Shown here piece by piece: positions 33,826-41,204 of a stretch of 42,380 nt of DNA. How positions within the stretch are numbered: the first letter of the stretch is position 1; each line of letters opens with the position of its first letter. The translations under genes and the position numbers were made by a program. The DNA is from RGIG2041 sp045537695 (lineage in GTDB: Bacteria > Bacillota > Clostridia > UBA1381 > UMGS1253). The notes beneath the pieces are model-generated. The model did no database searches, had not been told where the DNA came from, and saw only the letters and a program-made list of their open reading frames with translations. The stretch spans positions 1-42,380 of the forward strand of contig JAZSQB010000076.1 of NCBI GenBank assembly GCA_045537695.1, in the 5' to 3' direction.

Positions 33826-34077
33826 AAAATCAGCAATATAAGCTTTTACAATTTCTTCTAAAATTTCATCGCTTTCTACTTTGGCAATCAGGCTTCTTGC
33901 GTTGTTGTAGTTGGTAATATACGTCGGGTCGCCAGATTGAATGTAGCCGACAAGCTGGTTTACGGGATTGTATCCCTTCACCTTCAGCGCGTCATAAACG
34001 GTTTTGATAATCTCGCGAATTTCGTTTACGCGTTCGATTTCAATGGGATCCAGTTTTAAAGTTTCGTGCAGCGCCAT
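33823..34077 (-). CDS. ireB: IreB family regulatory phosphoprotein (UPF0297)
   Basis: 84 aa. IreB is a small target of the IreK Ser/Thr kinase in Enterococcus and counts as a negative regulator of cephalosporin resistance; YrzL is the Bacillus homologue. The sequence begins MALHETLKLDPIEIERVNEI and carries KGYNPVNQLVGYIQSGDPTYIT, the hallmark of the family. GGAGGGGTAATT precedes the ATG. It usually stands before yqgF and mtgA-like genes; here it stands alone, 98 bases after the pheT end. Confidence 0.9.
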   Translation of the reverse strand: MALHETLKLDPIEIERVNEIREIIKTVYDALKVKGYNPVNQLVGYIQSGDPTYITNYNNARSLIAKVESDEILEEIVKAYIADF

Positions 34078-34175
34078 AATTACCCCTCCTTTTTGCCAAG
34101 CTCTGCGATTATGACTTCATTTTAACACACATTTTTCTAAAATTCAACCCAAAAATTATGAAGAAAGTGTAAACC

Positions 34176-36563
34176 TTAGTTGTCACGCAGCTTCGCACCT
34201 GCATTTGCTTCCAGAGAGCGTAGGATTTTTTGCATCACCTTGTTGATTTCTTCTTCGGTGAGTGTGCGGTCTTCTGCGCGCAGAGTAACGGAGTATGCCA
34301 TACTCTTTTTGCCTTCCGGAATCTGTGCACCCTTGTACACGTCAAAGAGTGTTATATCGGTTAAGAGCTTGCCGCCTGCCTTTTCGATGATATCGTAAAT
34401 ATCACCTGCGAGTACTTCGTCATCAACGAGCATTGCAATATCTCTGGAAACCGCCGGATATTTCGGAAGCTTTTTGTAGGTCTTCACGGCACTTGCGTTT
34501 TCAAAGATGGCATCAAAGCTGATTTCCGCAAGGTAGCAAGCGCAGTCCATGCCATAGTTTTTCACAACGGACGGATGTGCCTGACCGATAAAACCGGCTT
34601 CCTTGCCACCGATAGTGATGCGTGCGCATCTGCCGCCGTGGTAGGTCGGATTTTCACTCTCCGGACGGAATTTGTAGTTTGCGATACCGAGGATAGCAAA
34701 GAGCTCTTCTACACTGCCCTTTAATGTATAGAAATCACCATCACCGTATGCGCCGAGCGTTACGATGTTGGTTTCCTTCGGGAGCTGTTCGCCTGCAATC
34801 GGCTCGTAAATCTTTGCGATTTCGAAGAGCTGTGCATCTTCGTTTCTCTGGTTGTAGTTGCGTGCAAGAATCTCCATCATGGATGCAAGTGTTGTTGTGC
34901 GCATAATGGAGTTTTCTTCGCCGAGCGGGTTGGTGATGACAACCACGTTTCTCTTCTCGCTGTCTGCCGGAATACGAAGCTTGTCGAAGATGGTCGGGCT
35001 TGTGAAGGAGTAGGTCATGATTTCGTACATGCCTTCCGCAACGAGCACGGACTTGATTTTATCTTCCATCTTCTGCGCTGCGTTTTTGCCGCCTGTGGTG
35101 ATGGCACCGCTCATCAGTGTGGATTCAATGTTGTTGTAACCGTAAATGCGCACGATTTCTTCCGCCAGATCCGCTTCGCTTTCAATATCGAGGCGCAGGG
35201 TAGGGATGGTGACTTCCATCGTATCGCGGTTTACGCTGATTTCGAGCTTTTCAAGCGTGGAAATCATAAATTCTGTGTCAATGTCAGCGCCGAGGAATGC
35301 GTTAATCTTCTCCGGACGGAGCTTTAATGTTCTCGGCTTCGGCAACTCGCCGCAAACGTCAATCATACCGCCGACAACTTCGCCGCAACCGAGTAGCTCA
35401 ACGAGTTCGCATGCTCTGTCTACCGCTTCGGCAGTTGTGTTTGCATCCAGCCCCTTTTCGTACTTTGCGCTGGCTTCCGTACGCAGACCTAACTTCTTGG
35501 CGGTTACACGAACGGATGCGCCGTCAAAGTTTGCGCTTTCAAACAGTACGGTGGTTGTATCATTCTTTACTTCGGAATTGAGCGCGCCCATAACACCGGC
35601 AACGGCAACGGCTCTGTTCTCATCGGCAATCACGAGCATGGACGAATCGAGTGTGCGCTCTGCTTCGTCGAGTGTGGTGATTTTCTCGCCGTCTTCTGCG
35701 CGGCGAACGATGATGTGATTGCCGCATACGTCACGCAAATCAAATGCGTGCATCGGCTGACCATATTCGAGCAAGAGATAGTTTGTGATGTCCACGATGT
35801 TGTTAATTGAGCGGATGCCGGACGCCTTGAGGCGTTTTACCATCCAATCCGGAGACGGACCGATTTTTACATTTTTCACCATTCTTGCACAGTAGCGCGG
35901 GCAGTACTGCTTATCGAGCACATCTACCTTGACGGTATCTGCCACGTTTTCGCTGTTACCCTCTGCAACCGGCTTGTGGAGTGTAATCGGGCGGTCAAAG
36001 GTCACTGCAGTTTCCTTTGCAAGACCGAGCACACTCTGACAGTCCGGACGGTTGGAGGTGATTTCAAATTCAATCACGGTTTCGTTTAAACCGAATACTT
36101 CTTTAATATCGATTCCGACTTTTGTATCCTCCGGCAGAATTAAAATGCCGTACTCCGGCTCATAACCGAGGTCTTCTACTGTGATACCGAGCTCTTCGTG
36201 CGAGCAAAGCATACCTTCACTCACGACGCCGCGTAGCTTGCCTTTTTTGATGCAAACGCCGCCTGCAAGCTTGGAGCCGTGCAGTGCAACCGGTACAATC
36301 TGACCGACTTTCACATTCTTAGCACCTGTTACAATCTGGAGCTTTTCTGCGCCTACATCTAACTGACATACCACCAGGGAATCAGCGTTTTCGTGCTTTG
36401 CAATCTCCAAAATCTTACCCGTTACTACATTTTCAAGCTCTGCGCCGAGCTCTTCAAAGCCTTCCACCATTGTGCCCGACATCGTCAGCGCATCGGCATA
36501 CTGCTTCGGTGTTATATCGGAAATATCTACAAATTCATTTAACCAACTTTTAGCTACTTTCAT
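34176..36563 (-). CDS. pheT: Phenylalanyl-tRNA synthetase beta subunit
   Basis: 795 aa, full length. The N-terminal tRNA-binding EMAP domain (VVTGKILEIAKHENADSLVVCQ), B3/4 editing domain (about 210-370, NIVDITNYLLLEYGQPMHAFD and NRAVAVAGVMG), B5 and core domains, and the C-terminal anticodon-binding ferredoxin-fold domain (PKYPAVSRDIAMLV...). The start overlaps none; pheS ends 18 bases upstream. Forms the alpha2-beta2 enzyme that charges tRNA-Phe. Confidence 0.98.
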   Translation of the reverse strand: MKVAKSWLNEFVDISDITPKQYADALTMSGTMVEGFEELGAELENVVTGKILEIAKHENADSLVVCQLDVGAEKLQIVTGAKNVKVGQIVPVALHGSKLAGGVCIKKGKLRGVVSEGMLCSHEELGITVEDLGYEPEYGILILPEDTKVGIDIKEVFGLNETVIEFEITSNRPDCQSVLGLAKETAVTFDRPITLHKPVAEGNSENVADTVKVDVLDKQYCPRYCARMVKNVKIGPSPDWMVKRLKASGIRSINNIVDITNYLLLEYGQPMHAFDLRDVCGNHIIVRRAEDGEKITTLDEAERTLDSSMLVIADENRAVAVAGVMGALNSEVKNDTTTVLFESANFDGASVRVTAKKLGLRTEASAKYEKGLDANTTAEAVDRACELVELLGCGEVVGGMIDVCGELPKPRTLKLRPEKINAFLGADIDTEFMISTLEKLEISVNRDTMEVTIPTLRLDIESEADLAEEIVRIYGYNNIESTLMSGAITTGGKNAAQKMEDKIKSVLVAEGMYEIMTYSFTSPTIFDKLRIPADSEKRNVVVITNPLGEENSIMRTTTLASMMEILARNYNQRNEDAQLFEIAKIYEPIAGEQLPKETNIVTLGAYGDGDFYTLKGSVEELFAILGIANYKFRPESENPTYHGGRCARITIGGKEAGFIGQAHPSVVKNYGMDCACYLAEISFDAIFENASAVKTYKKLPKYPAVSRDIAMLVDDEVLAGDIYDIIEKAGGKLLTDITLFDVYKGAQIPEGKKSMAYSVTLRAEDRTLTEEEINKVMQKILRSLEANAGAKLRDN

Positions 36564-36581
36564 TGTTTACGCACCCCTTCC

Positions 36582-37610
36582 TTAAAACTGTTTGAGGAAC
36601 TTAAGATCGTTTTCAAAGAACAGTCTTAAATCGTCAATATCATAGCGGCGCATTGCTACACGCTCCAGGCCTAAGCCGAATGCAAAACCGCTGTATTCTT
36701 CCGGGTCAATGCCGCAGCCGGAGAGTACCTTCGGATGCACCATGCCGGCACCCAAAATTTCAATCCATCCTTCGCCCTTGCAGACACGGCAACCCTTGCC
36801 GCCGCATACGAAGCAGGAAACGTCCACTTCTGCGCTCGGCTCGGTGAACGGGAAGTGATGCGGACGGAAACGCACCTTTGCATCCTCGCCGTAAAGTGCC
36901 TTAACGAAGGTTTCAAGCGTACCCTTTAAATCACCCATGGTGATGCCCTTGTCCACCACAAGACCTTCAATCTGGTGGAAGAGCGGGGAGTGGGTCGCAT
37001 CCACCGCGTCGCTTCTGTACACTCTGCCCGGTGCGATGACGCGAATCGGCGGCTTCTGCTTTTCCATAACGCGCACCTGTACCGGAGAGGTCTGCGTACG
37101 CAGAACCACATTGTCATTGATATAGAAGGTATCCTGCGTATCACGCGCCGGATGGTTCTTCGGGATGTTGAGTGCTTCGAAGTTGTAGTAGTCAAGCTCT
37201 ACGTCCGGACCGTCTGCAATCGAAAAGCCCATGCCGATGAAGATGTCCTTAATCTCGGAGAGCACCTGCGAGAGCGGATGAAGCTTGCCCTGCGGCTTGC
37301 GCTTTGCACTGATGGTGACGTCGATTTTCTCGCTTGCCATCTTTGCTTCCATTGCCTTTGCGGCGAGGGCTTCGTTTTTGCCGGTTAAGAGAGTTTCGAT
37401 TTCTTCGCGCACGGTGTTTGCCAGCGCACCTACAATCGGTCTTTCCTCTGCGGAAAGCGCACCCATACCGCGCAGTACGGCGGTGATTTCGCCTTTTTTA
37501 CCTAAGTATTTTACACGGATGTCGTCAAGTGCCTTTAAGTCAGCCACCGCTTCAATCGCAGCAGAGGCTTCGGTCTTGATCTTTTCAAGCATTTCTTTCA
37601 CTTCTATCAA
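36582..37610 (-). CDS. pheS: Phenylalanyl-tRNA synthetase alpha subunit
   Basis: 342 aa. N-terminal coiled coil (residues 1-90), then the class II catalytic core: motif 1 around HPLSQVLSEIKDIFIGMGF, motif 2 RVYRSDAVDATHSPLFHQIEG, motif 3 GFAFGLGLERVAMRRYDIDD. RTQTSPVQ is the Phe-binding segment. Two CxxC pairs near 265-275 (CFVCGGKGCRVCKGEGW) could hold zinc, as in several clostridial PheS. It is the first gene after the T-box leader. Confidence 0.98.
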   Translation of the reverse strand: MIEVKEMLEKIKTEASAAIEAVADLKALDDIRVKYLGKKGEITAVLRGMGALSAEERPIVGALANTVREEIETLLTGKNEALAAKAMEAKMASEKIDVTISAKRKPQGKLHPLSQVLSEIKDIFIGMGFSIADGPDVELDYYNFEALNIPKNHPARDTQDTFYINDNVVLRTQTSPVQVRVMEKQKPPIRVIAPGRVYRSDAVDATHSPLFHQIEGLVVDKGITMGDLKGTLETFVKALYGEDAKVRFRPHHFPFTEPSAEVDVSCFVCGGKGCRVCKGEGWIEILGAGMVHPKVLSGCGIDPEEYSGFAFGLGLERVAMRRYDIDDLRLFFENDLKFLKQF

Positions 37611-37635
37611 ACCTTTCTAATTTAATTACAAAAAC

Positions 37636-37891
37636 AAAAACGCTCCGTCCCAAATGGGACGAAGCGAAGTTCTCCGTGGTACCACCCAAATTCTTATGTA
37701 TACACATAAGCACTCGTGCATATAACGACTGCCGCCGTCACAGCCTACTTTTATTTCAGCCGTGCAACTCCAAAGCGAAGATTCGGTTTTGTCCGTTTCT
37801 GCATGCACTTACAGCCGATGATGCACACTCTCTGAAAGGCGTATACAAAGCCTACTGAACTTTTTCATAGTCTTTAAAATATTCAATTATA
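37636..37891 (-). promoter_or_regulatory. T-box riboswitch (tRNA-Phe) controlling pheST
   Basis: On the minus strand, TATAAT (37886-37891) precedes a leader of about 240 nt. It holds an AGAGA-like box, a GAATCTTCGC specifier region in which TTC (37777-37779) would be the Phe codon, then the T-box TGGGTGGTACCACGG (37674-37688) and a terminator CGCTTCGTCCC / GGGACGGAGCG (37641-37666) with TTTTTG. Uncharged tRNA-Phe should stabilise the antiterminator. Confidence 0.9.
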
Positions 37892-37912
37892 GCTATCATA
37901 CCACAAATAAAA

Positions 37913-39193
37913 TCAAATTTCAAGCTTTTTTTCTAAAACCTTTGTTACCGCAACCATCACGCCTACTTTTGCGGATTCGTATGTCAGCGCACCCTGCACA
38001 TAAGCGATGTACGGCGGTTTAATCGGCGCATCTGCGCTCAGCTCGATGGATGCACCCTGCACGAAGGCACCTGCCGCCATGATGACGGGGTCGCCGTAAC
38101 CCGGCATATCCCATGGTTGCGGTTCGACAAACGAGTCGACCGGTGCGCCTTTTTGAATACCCTGACAGAAGGCAATCACCAATTCCGGTGCGCCGAATTT
38201 GATAGATGTGATAATGTCTGCGTTCTCTTCGTGCGGCAGGGGACAAACCTCAAAGCCAAGCTTGTGGAAAATGCTGCTGCACAAGCGCGCGCTCTTGAGT
38301 GCCTGCGCCACAATGTGCGGTGCCATGAAAAAGCCCTGCAGAATCGGACGGTTGTTTTCAAGCGAAGCGCCGGCTTCTTTACCGATGCCGACACTGGTTA
38401 AGCGGTATGCGGCGAGCTCTACGCATCTTGCTTTGCCTGCAATATAGCCGCCGGTCGGGGCGATGCCGCCGCCCGGGTTTTTAATGAGTGAGCCGACAAG
38501 CAAATCGCCGTGCGGTTCTTCCGCCTCCGTAAATTCGCCGTAGCAGTTGTCTACAATACAGATAATATCTTCACGGATGCCGTGAATAACGTCAATGATT
38601 TCGTTAATCTGCGCAACAGTTAAGGTCTTGCGCCATAAATAGCCTTTGGAACGCTGGATTAATACCGCTTTTACGCTGTCGTCAATGCAGGCACGGATGT
38701 TGTCAAAATCTGCGCCACCGTCTGCGCTCATTGCCGCCTCGCGGTAGTTGACGCCAAAATCTGCAAGCGAACCGTCTCCTGTTTTGCCTTCGGAGCCGAT
38801 GACCTCGTTTAAAGTGTCATACGGTCTGCCGACGGCGGAAACAAGTGTGTCACCCGGACGTAGGATGCCGAATAGCGCCGTCGAAAGGGCGTGTGTGCCG
38901 GAAATAATTGTGTGGCGCACGAGCGCATCCTCGCAGCCGAACGCCTGCGCATACACGCGCTCAATCGCATCTCGACCCATATCGTTATAGCCGTAGCCCG
39001 TGGTCGGCACGAAGTGCTGCTCGCCAATCTGATTGTCGGCATACGCCTTTAACACCTTCGCCTGGTTGCGCATCGCCATATGTTCAATCGCGTCAAACTC
39101 TGCCTTGACCTCGGCTTCTGCTTCTTCTACAAGCTTTACCGTCTCCGGACTGATATGAAAATCTTTAATCAGCATTTCATTTAATGTGTTCAT
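37913..39193 (-). CDS. Methionine gamma-lyase family PLP enzyme (aluminium-resistance/YnbB type)
   Basis: PLP-dependent fold-type I enzyme, COG4100 family. 426 aa from the ATG after AAGGAGTAATACA. Features: PTTGYGYNDMGRDAIERVYAQAFG at the front, the HALSTALFGILRPGDTL region for PLP phosphate, CIVDNCYGEFTEAEEPHGDLLVGSLIKNPGGG with the Asp that binds the PLP nitrogen and the Schiff-base Lys (SLIKNPGG). The true substrate in vivo is unclear; family members are annotated as methionine gamma-lyase-like or cystathionine-lyase-like. It runs towards the pheST T-box with no terminator, so read-through into that leader is possible. Confidence 0.9.
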   Translation of the reverse strand: MNTLNEMLIKDFHISPETVKLVEEAEAEVKAEFDAIEHMAMRNQAKVLKAYADNQIGEQHFVPTTGYGYNDMGRDAIERVYAQAFGCEDALVRHTIISGTHALSTALFGILRPGDTLVSAVGRPYDTLNEVIGSEGKTGDGSLADFGVNYREAAMSADGGADFDNIRACIDDSVKAVLIQRSKGYLWRKTLTVAQINEIIDVIHGIREDIICIVDNCYGEFTEAEEPHGDLLVGSLIKNPGGGIAPTGGYIAGKARCVELAAYRLTSVGIGKEAGASLENNRPILQGFFMAPHIVAQALKSARLCSSIFHKLGFEVCPLPHEENADIITSIKFGAPELVIAFCQGIQKGAPVDSFVEPQPWDMPGYGDPVIMAAGAFVQGASIELSADAPIKPPYIAYVQGALTYESAKVGVMVAVTKVLEKKLEI

Positions 39194-39475
39194 TGTATTA
39201 CTCCTTTGAAAAGCATGCGGTATGTCGGTAAGTGTCAAACCCTACATATATTAACACAGTTGTTTTGAAAATGCAAGGTTGAAGTGTTTTGGAAAGCATA
39301 AATGCATTCCTTACGATGTAACAGGTTAAGAAGGTGGCACTATGTGCAGAAAATGGATTGCAGCGACAAATTTACTGCGCACCTATAACTTGATTTTCCG
39401 TGAAACGAACTTTTCATTAAAATCTCAAGGAGATTTTAATGTTGATATATAATTATTTGCAAAAAGTTGATTGCG
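39194..39475. other. AT-rich spacer with a perfect hairpin
   Basis: About 280 bases without a gene. ATTAAAATCTC (39416-39426) and its exact complement (39430-39440) form an 11-bp hairpin with an AAG loop and no T run. Otherwise nothing clear; it marks the border of the accessory island. Confidence 0.5.
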
Positions 39476-39504
39476 TTGACTAAAAGCATTAAAAATGATA
39501 ATAT
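39476..39504 (+). promoter_or_regulatory. Promoter of the DUF559 element
   Basis: TTGACT (39476-39481), 17 bases, TAATAT (39499-39504). The transcript would begin at about 39511, just before the left repeat module. Confidence 0.6.
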
Positions 39505-39530
39505 AATCCACAAGAAAGAACCATCAAAAA

Positions 39531-39580
39531 GCCTCCCTTGTGTAAAGGGAGGTGGGTTGCGAAGCAACTCGGAGGGATTG
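39531..39580 (+). repeat. Structured repeat module 1 (left end)
   Basis: GCCTCCCTTGTG then AAAGGGAGG (outer hairpin), inner hairpin GTTGC-gaa-GCAAC (39556-39568), then CGGAGGGATTG. The terminal GGAGGG (39571-39576) lies 6 bases before the DUF559 ATG and so acts as its Shine-Dalgarno. Confidence 0.85.
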
Positions 39581-39582
39581 TA

Positions 39583-39980
39583 ATGGACTATAAACACAAC
39601 AAAGAAATTGTACCACTTGCAAAAGCATTGAGAAAGAATATGACAAAAGAAGAAAAGCGCCTTTGGTATGATTACTTAAGAGAATACCCTGTTAGGTTTA
39701 TAAGACAGAAAGTTATAGGAAAATATATTGTTGATTTTTACTGTGCCAAAGAAAACTTGTTATAGAATTGGATGGCTCGCAGCATTATGATGATAAAGGA
39801 ATAGGAAACGATGCTTTGAGAACAGAGTTTTTAGAACAATATGGATTAAAAGTTATAAGAATATCAAATCTTGATATAAACAAAAACTTTGAGGGAGTAT
39901 GTATATTTATTGATAATGAAGTTAAGCAATCCCTCCACCGCCAAAGCGGTCCCCCTCCCTTTGCACAAGGGAGGCTATAA
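39583..39980 (+). pseudogene. DUF559 (Vsr-like endonuclease fold) gene, broken by a one-base frameshift
   Basis: Frame 1 from the ATG at 39583 gives MDYKHNKEIVPLAKALRK, then MTKEEKRLWYDYLR, RFIRQKVIGKYIVDFYCAKENL and a TAG at 39763. Frame 2 resumes with VIELDGSQHYDDKG, GLKVIRISNLDINKNFEGV and IDNEVKQSL. DUF559 proteins read CxxxKLVIELDGSQHY here, so one base (probably a G near 39759) is missing. With it restored the protein has about 131 residues and all core motifs: VDFYC and IELDG carry the acidic residues of a PD-(D/E)xK-like site. The last 14 codons (HRQSGPPPFAQGRL) are translated from the right repeat module. Vsr-type mismatch-nuclease activity is only a fold-level inference. Confidence 0.85.
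39927..39975 (-). repeat. Structured repeat module 2 (inverted, right end)
   Basis: Inverted copy of module 1. Outer hairpin CCTCCCTT / AAGGGAGG, but the inner hairpin is ACCGC-caaa-GCGGT (39937-39950), both arms changed together compared with module 1. It encodes the C-terminal tail of the DUF559 frame and its stop. Confidence 0.85.
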
Positions 39981-40025
39981 TCCCTCAGTCAACTCCGTTG
40001 ACAGCTCCCTTTACACAAGGGAGCC
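39979..40025 (-). repeat. Structured repeat module 3 (inverted, tandem to module 2)
   Basis: Third copy with inner hairpin GTCAAC-tcc-GTTGAC (39988-40002) and outer hairpin GCTCCCTT / AAGGGAGC. Read on the plus strand it is followed by TTTTTT, so it also serves as an intrinsic terminator for the element. Confidence 0.85.
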
Positions 40026-40170
40026 TTTTTTGTAAGTGTCGTTTATAAGTGTTGCTTTTTGTTGAAAGATTTTCCGACCGCGATTTTTTATTGATTTTAT
40101 CCCTTAAAAAGCATAGTTTTTTAGAAAAATTAATGGGCAAATATATAAAAGTGTTTTTTTAACAAAAATC
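40026..40170. other. AT-rich spacer
   Basis: No gene, repeat or clear structure seen; about 75% A+T with several T runs. Confidence 0.4.
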
Positions 40171-40199
40171 TTAATAATTGATGTCTTTTGTGATATAAT
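40171..40199 (+). promoter_or_regulatory. Putative promoter of the structured RNA
   Basis: TTAATA (40171-40176), 17 bases, TATAAT (40194-40199). The -10 is perfect, the -35 moderate. Transcription would start at about 40206, one base before the closing helix. Confidence 0.6.
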
Positions 40200-40205
40200 A
40201 ACAAT

Positions 40206-40416
40206 TGCCAAACTAACTTAATAAAATATGAAATAGGGGTATTTTTATTTTCGAGTATAAAACTCTCTTTTTTTGCAACAATATTTTGGATTAGTTAAAA
40301 ATGCGAACTCCATTAAATATTGTTGTGGAATATTCCTATCTTTATTTAAGTTAGTTTGGCGACTATCGGAGTTTGCGTTTTTCGGTGTGCAGCTTCGGTA
40401 GTTGCACACCTTTTTT
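40206..40416 (+). ncRNA. Candidate undescribed structured RNA, about 210 nt
   Basis: Helix P1: GCCAAACTAACTTAA (40207-40221) with its exact complement (40346-40360), 15 bp. P2: ATAGGGGTAT (40233-40242) with ATATTCCTAT (40330-40339), 10 bp with two G-U pairs. P3: CAACAATATTT (40276-40286) with AAATATTGTTG (40315-40325), 11 bp. The P3 loop has GCGAACTCC (40303-40311), which can pair with GGAGTTTGC (40368-40376), nine pairs with one G-U, forming a pseudoknot. The terminator GGTGTGCA / TGCACACC (40384-40410) plus six Ts ends it. No open frame with a ribosome site lies inside. A 6S RNA or a known Rfam family cannot be excluded. Confidence 0.65.
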
Positions 40417-40499
40417 AATTTATGAAAATATGAAAGGAGCTTATAACATTTTATCATTAAAGGGAGTGCGAGAAAATATATTACGAAAGAGGTAAAATA

Positions 40500-40550
40500 A
40501 TGTATTTAGGCGAAACTTTAGAAGAAAAAAGGAAAGTTATGAGTTGTTGA
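40500..40550 (+). CDS. Possible 16-aa leader peptide
   Basis: ATG at 40500 after GAAAGAGGTAAAATA opens MYLGETLEEKRKVMSC and stops at TGA 40548-40550, four bases before the ATG of the following membrane-protein frame. The ribosome site is good. It may be a coupling leader or a remnant of a longer gene; nothing else is recognisable. Confidence 0.3.
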   Translation: MYLGETLEEKRKVMSC

Positions 40551-40554
40551 CACG

Positions 40555-40969
40555 ATGAGCAAAAAAATTAGGGAAGTTTTTTGGGGTTTTAGGTGGACTT
40601 GCTGGAGTGATTTTGGGCATTTGTTTAATGTTTGCTGCGGCAGATAATAAAATTACTGCTATTATAGCAGGAATATTTATTATGTTTATTGCACCGATAA
40701 CATATTATTGGATGGGTTATTTATGGTTTTATGGTTTTATGACGGTTAAATCTTGGTTTGCTAAATTCGGTATAGGTGTTGCTGGTGCTGCAAATGCAGT
40801 TGGACATTCAATGGCTGTATCGTATTTATTAGGAGGCAAAAAATCTGTAAAAATTACAGGAATTGTTTGGCTTGTGGCATTGGTAATAACTCTTACAATA
40901 GGTTTTTATGTGGGACTATATAATTTTTATAAAATAAGAAATGTAGCCAAAAGTTTGGGTATAGCTTGA
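40555..40969 (+). pseudogene. Small membrane protein gene, frameshifted at an A7 tract
   Basis: ATG at 40555 reads MSKK and then leaves the long frame at AAAAAAA (40561-40567). Removing one A gives MSKKLGKFFGVLGGLAGVIL and continues without break to the stop at 40969, about 137 aa with three to four hydrophobic helices (GVLGGLAGVILGICLMFA; IIAGIFIMFIAPITYYWMGYLW; the region near FGIGVAGAANAVGHSMAVSYLL; ITGIVWLVALVITLTIGFYVGLY). An intact alternative uses GTG at 40607, preceded by AGGTGG, which would yield 120 aa and lack the first helix start. Sequencing error, phase variation or true decay are all possible. No family recognised. Confidence 0.55.
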
Positions 40970-41024
40970 TTTCAAGGAAGAATTACATATTTTAACATTA
41001 AAAATAAAAGTAGTAAATCATTAA

Positions 41025-41055
41025 ACGGGCAGATTTAGAACTCTGCTCGTTTTTC
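41025..41055 (+). terminator. Terminator after the membrane-protein gene
   Basis: ACGGGCAGA (41025-41033) / TCTGCTCGT (41042-41050), one G-T pair, then TTTTTC. Confidence 0.8.
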
Positions 41056-41137
41056 TTATATCAAAATCATTTTTTGCGAAATCTCAATGAAAAAATTATT
41101 CCACAGAAAATAAAGTTATAGGACTGCGCAAACGAAC

Positions 41138-41166
41138 TTGACAGATGCATAATTTAAAGGTATAAT
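41138..41166 (+). promoter_or_regulatory. Consensus promoter of thrS
   Basis: TTGACA (41138-41143), 17 bases, TATAAT (41161-41166): a full consensus match. Transcription from about 41173 leaves only about 32 bases before the start codon, so there is no T-box. Confidence 0.9.
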
Positions 41167-41204
41167 AAACTTTAATGTATATTTAGGAAAGAAGGATGAT
41201 TTCC

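Larger units (their letters stand above)
39531..40025 (+). mobile_element. Candidate mobile element: DUF559 gene flanked by inverted structured repeats
   Basis: A 50-bp module at 39531-39580 faces an inverted module at 39927-39975, enclosing one gene; a further inverted module follows at 39979-40025. Outer hairpins (CCTCCCTT / AAGGGAGG) and end blocks (GGAGGGATTG) are conserved. No direct target repeat was recognised. The layout resembles REP sequences with their RAYT transposase, with a nuclease-fold protein in place of the transposase. Confidence 0.6.

Noticed and set aside
39531..40025. CRISPR-like array
   Set aside because: The three modules are not evenly spaced direct repeats; two are inverted and there are no spacers or cas genes.
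40245..40457. 70-codon minus-strand frame across the structured RNA
   Set aside because: No ribosome site; the helices and terminator on the plus strand explain the sequence better.
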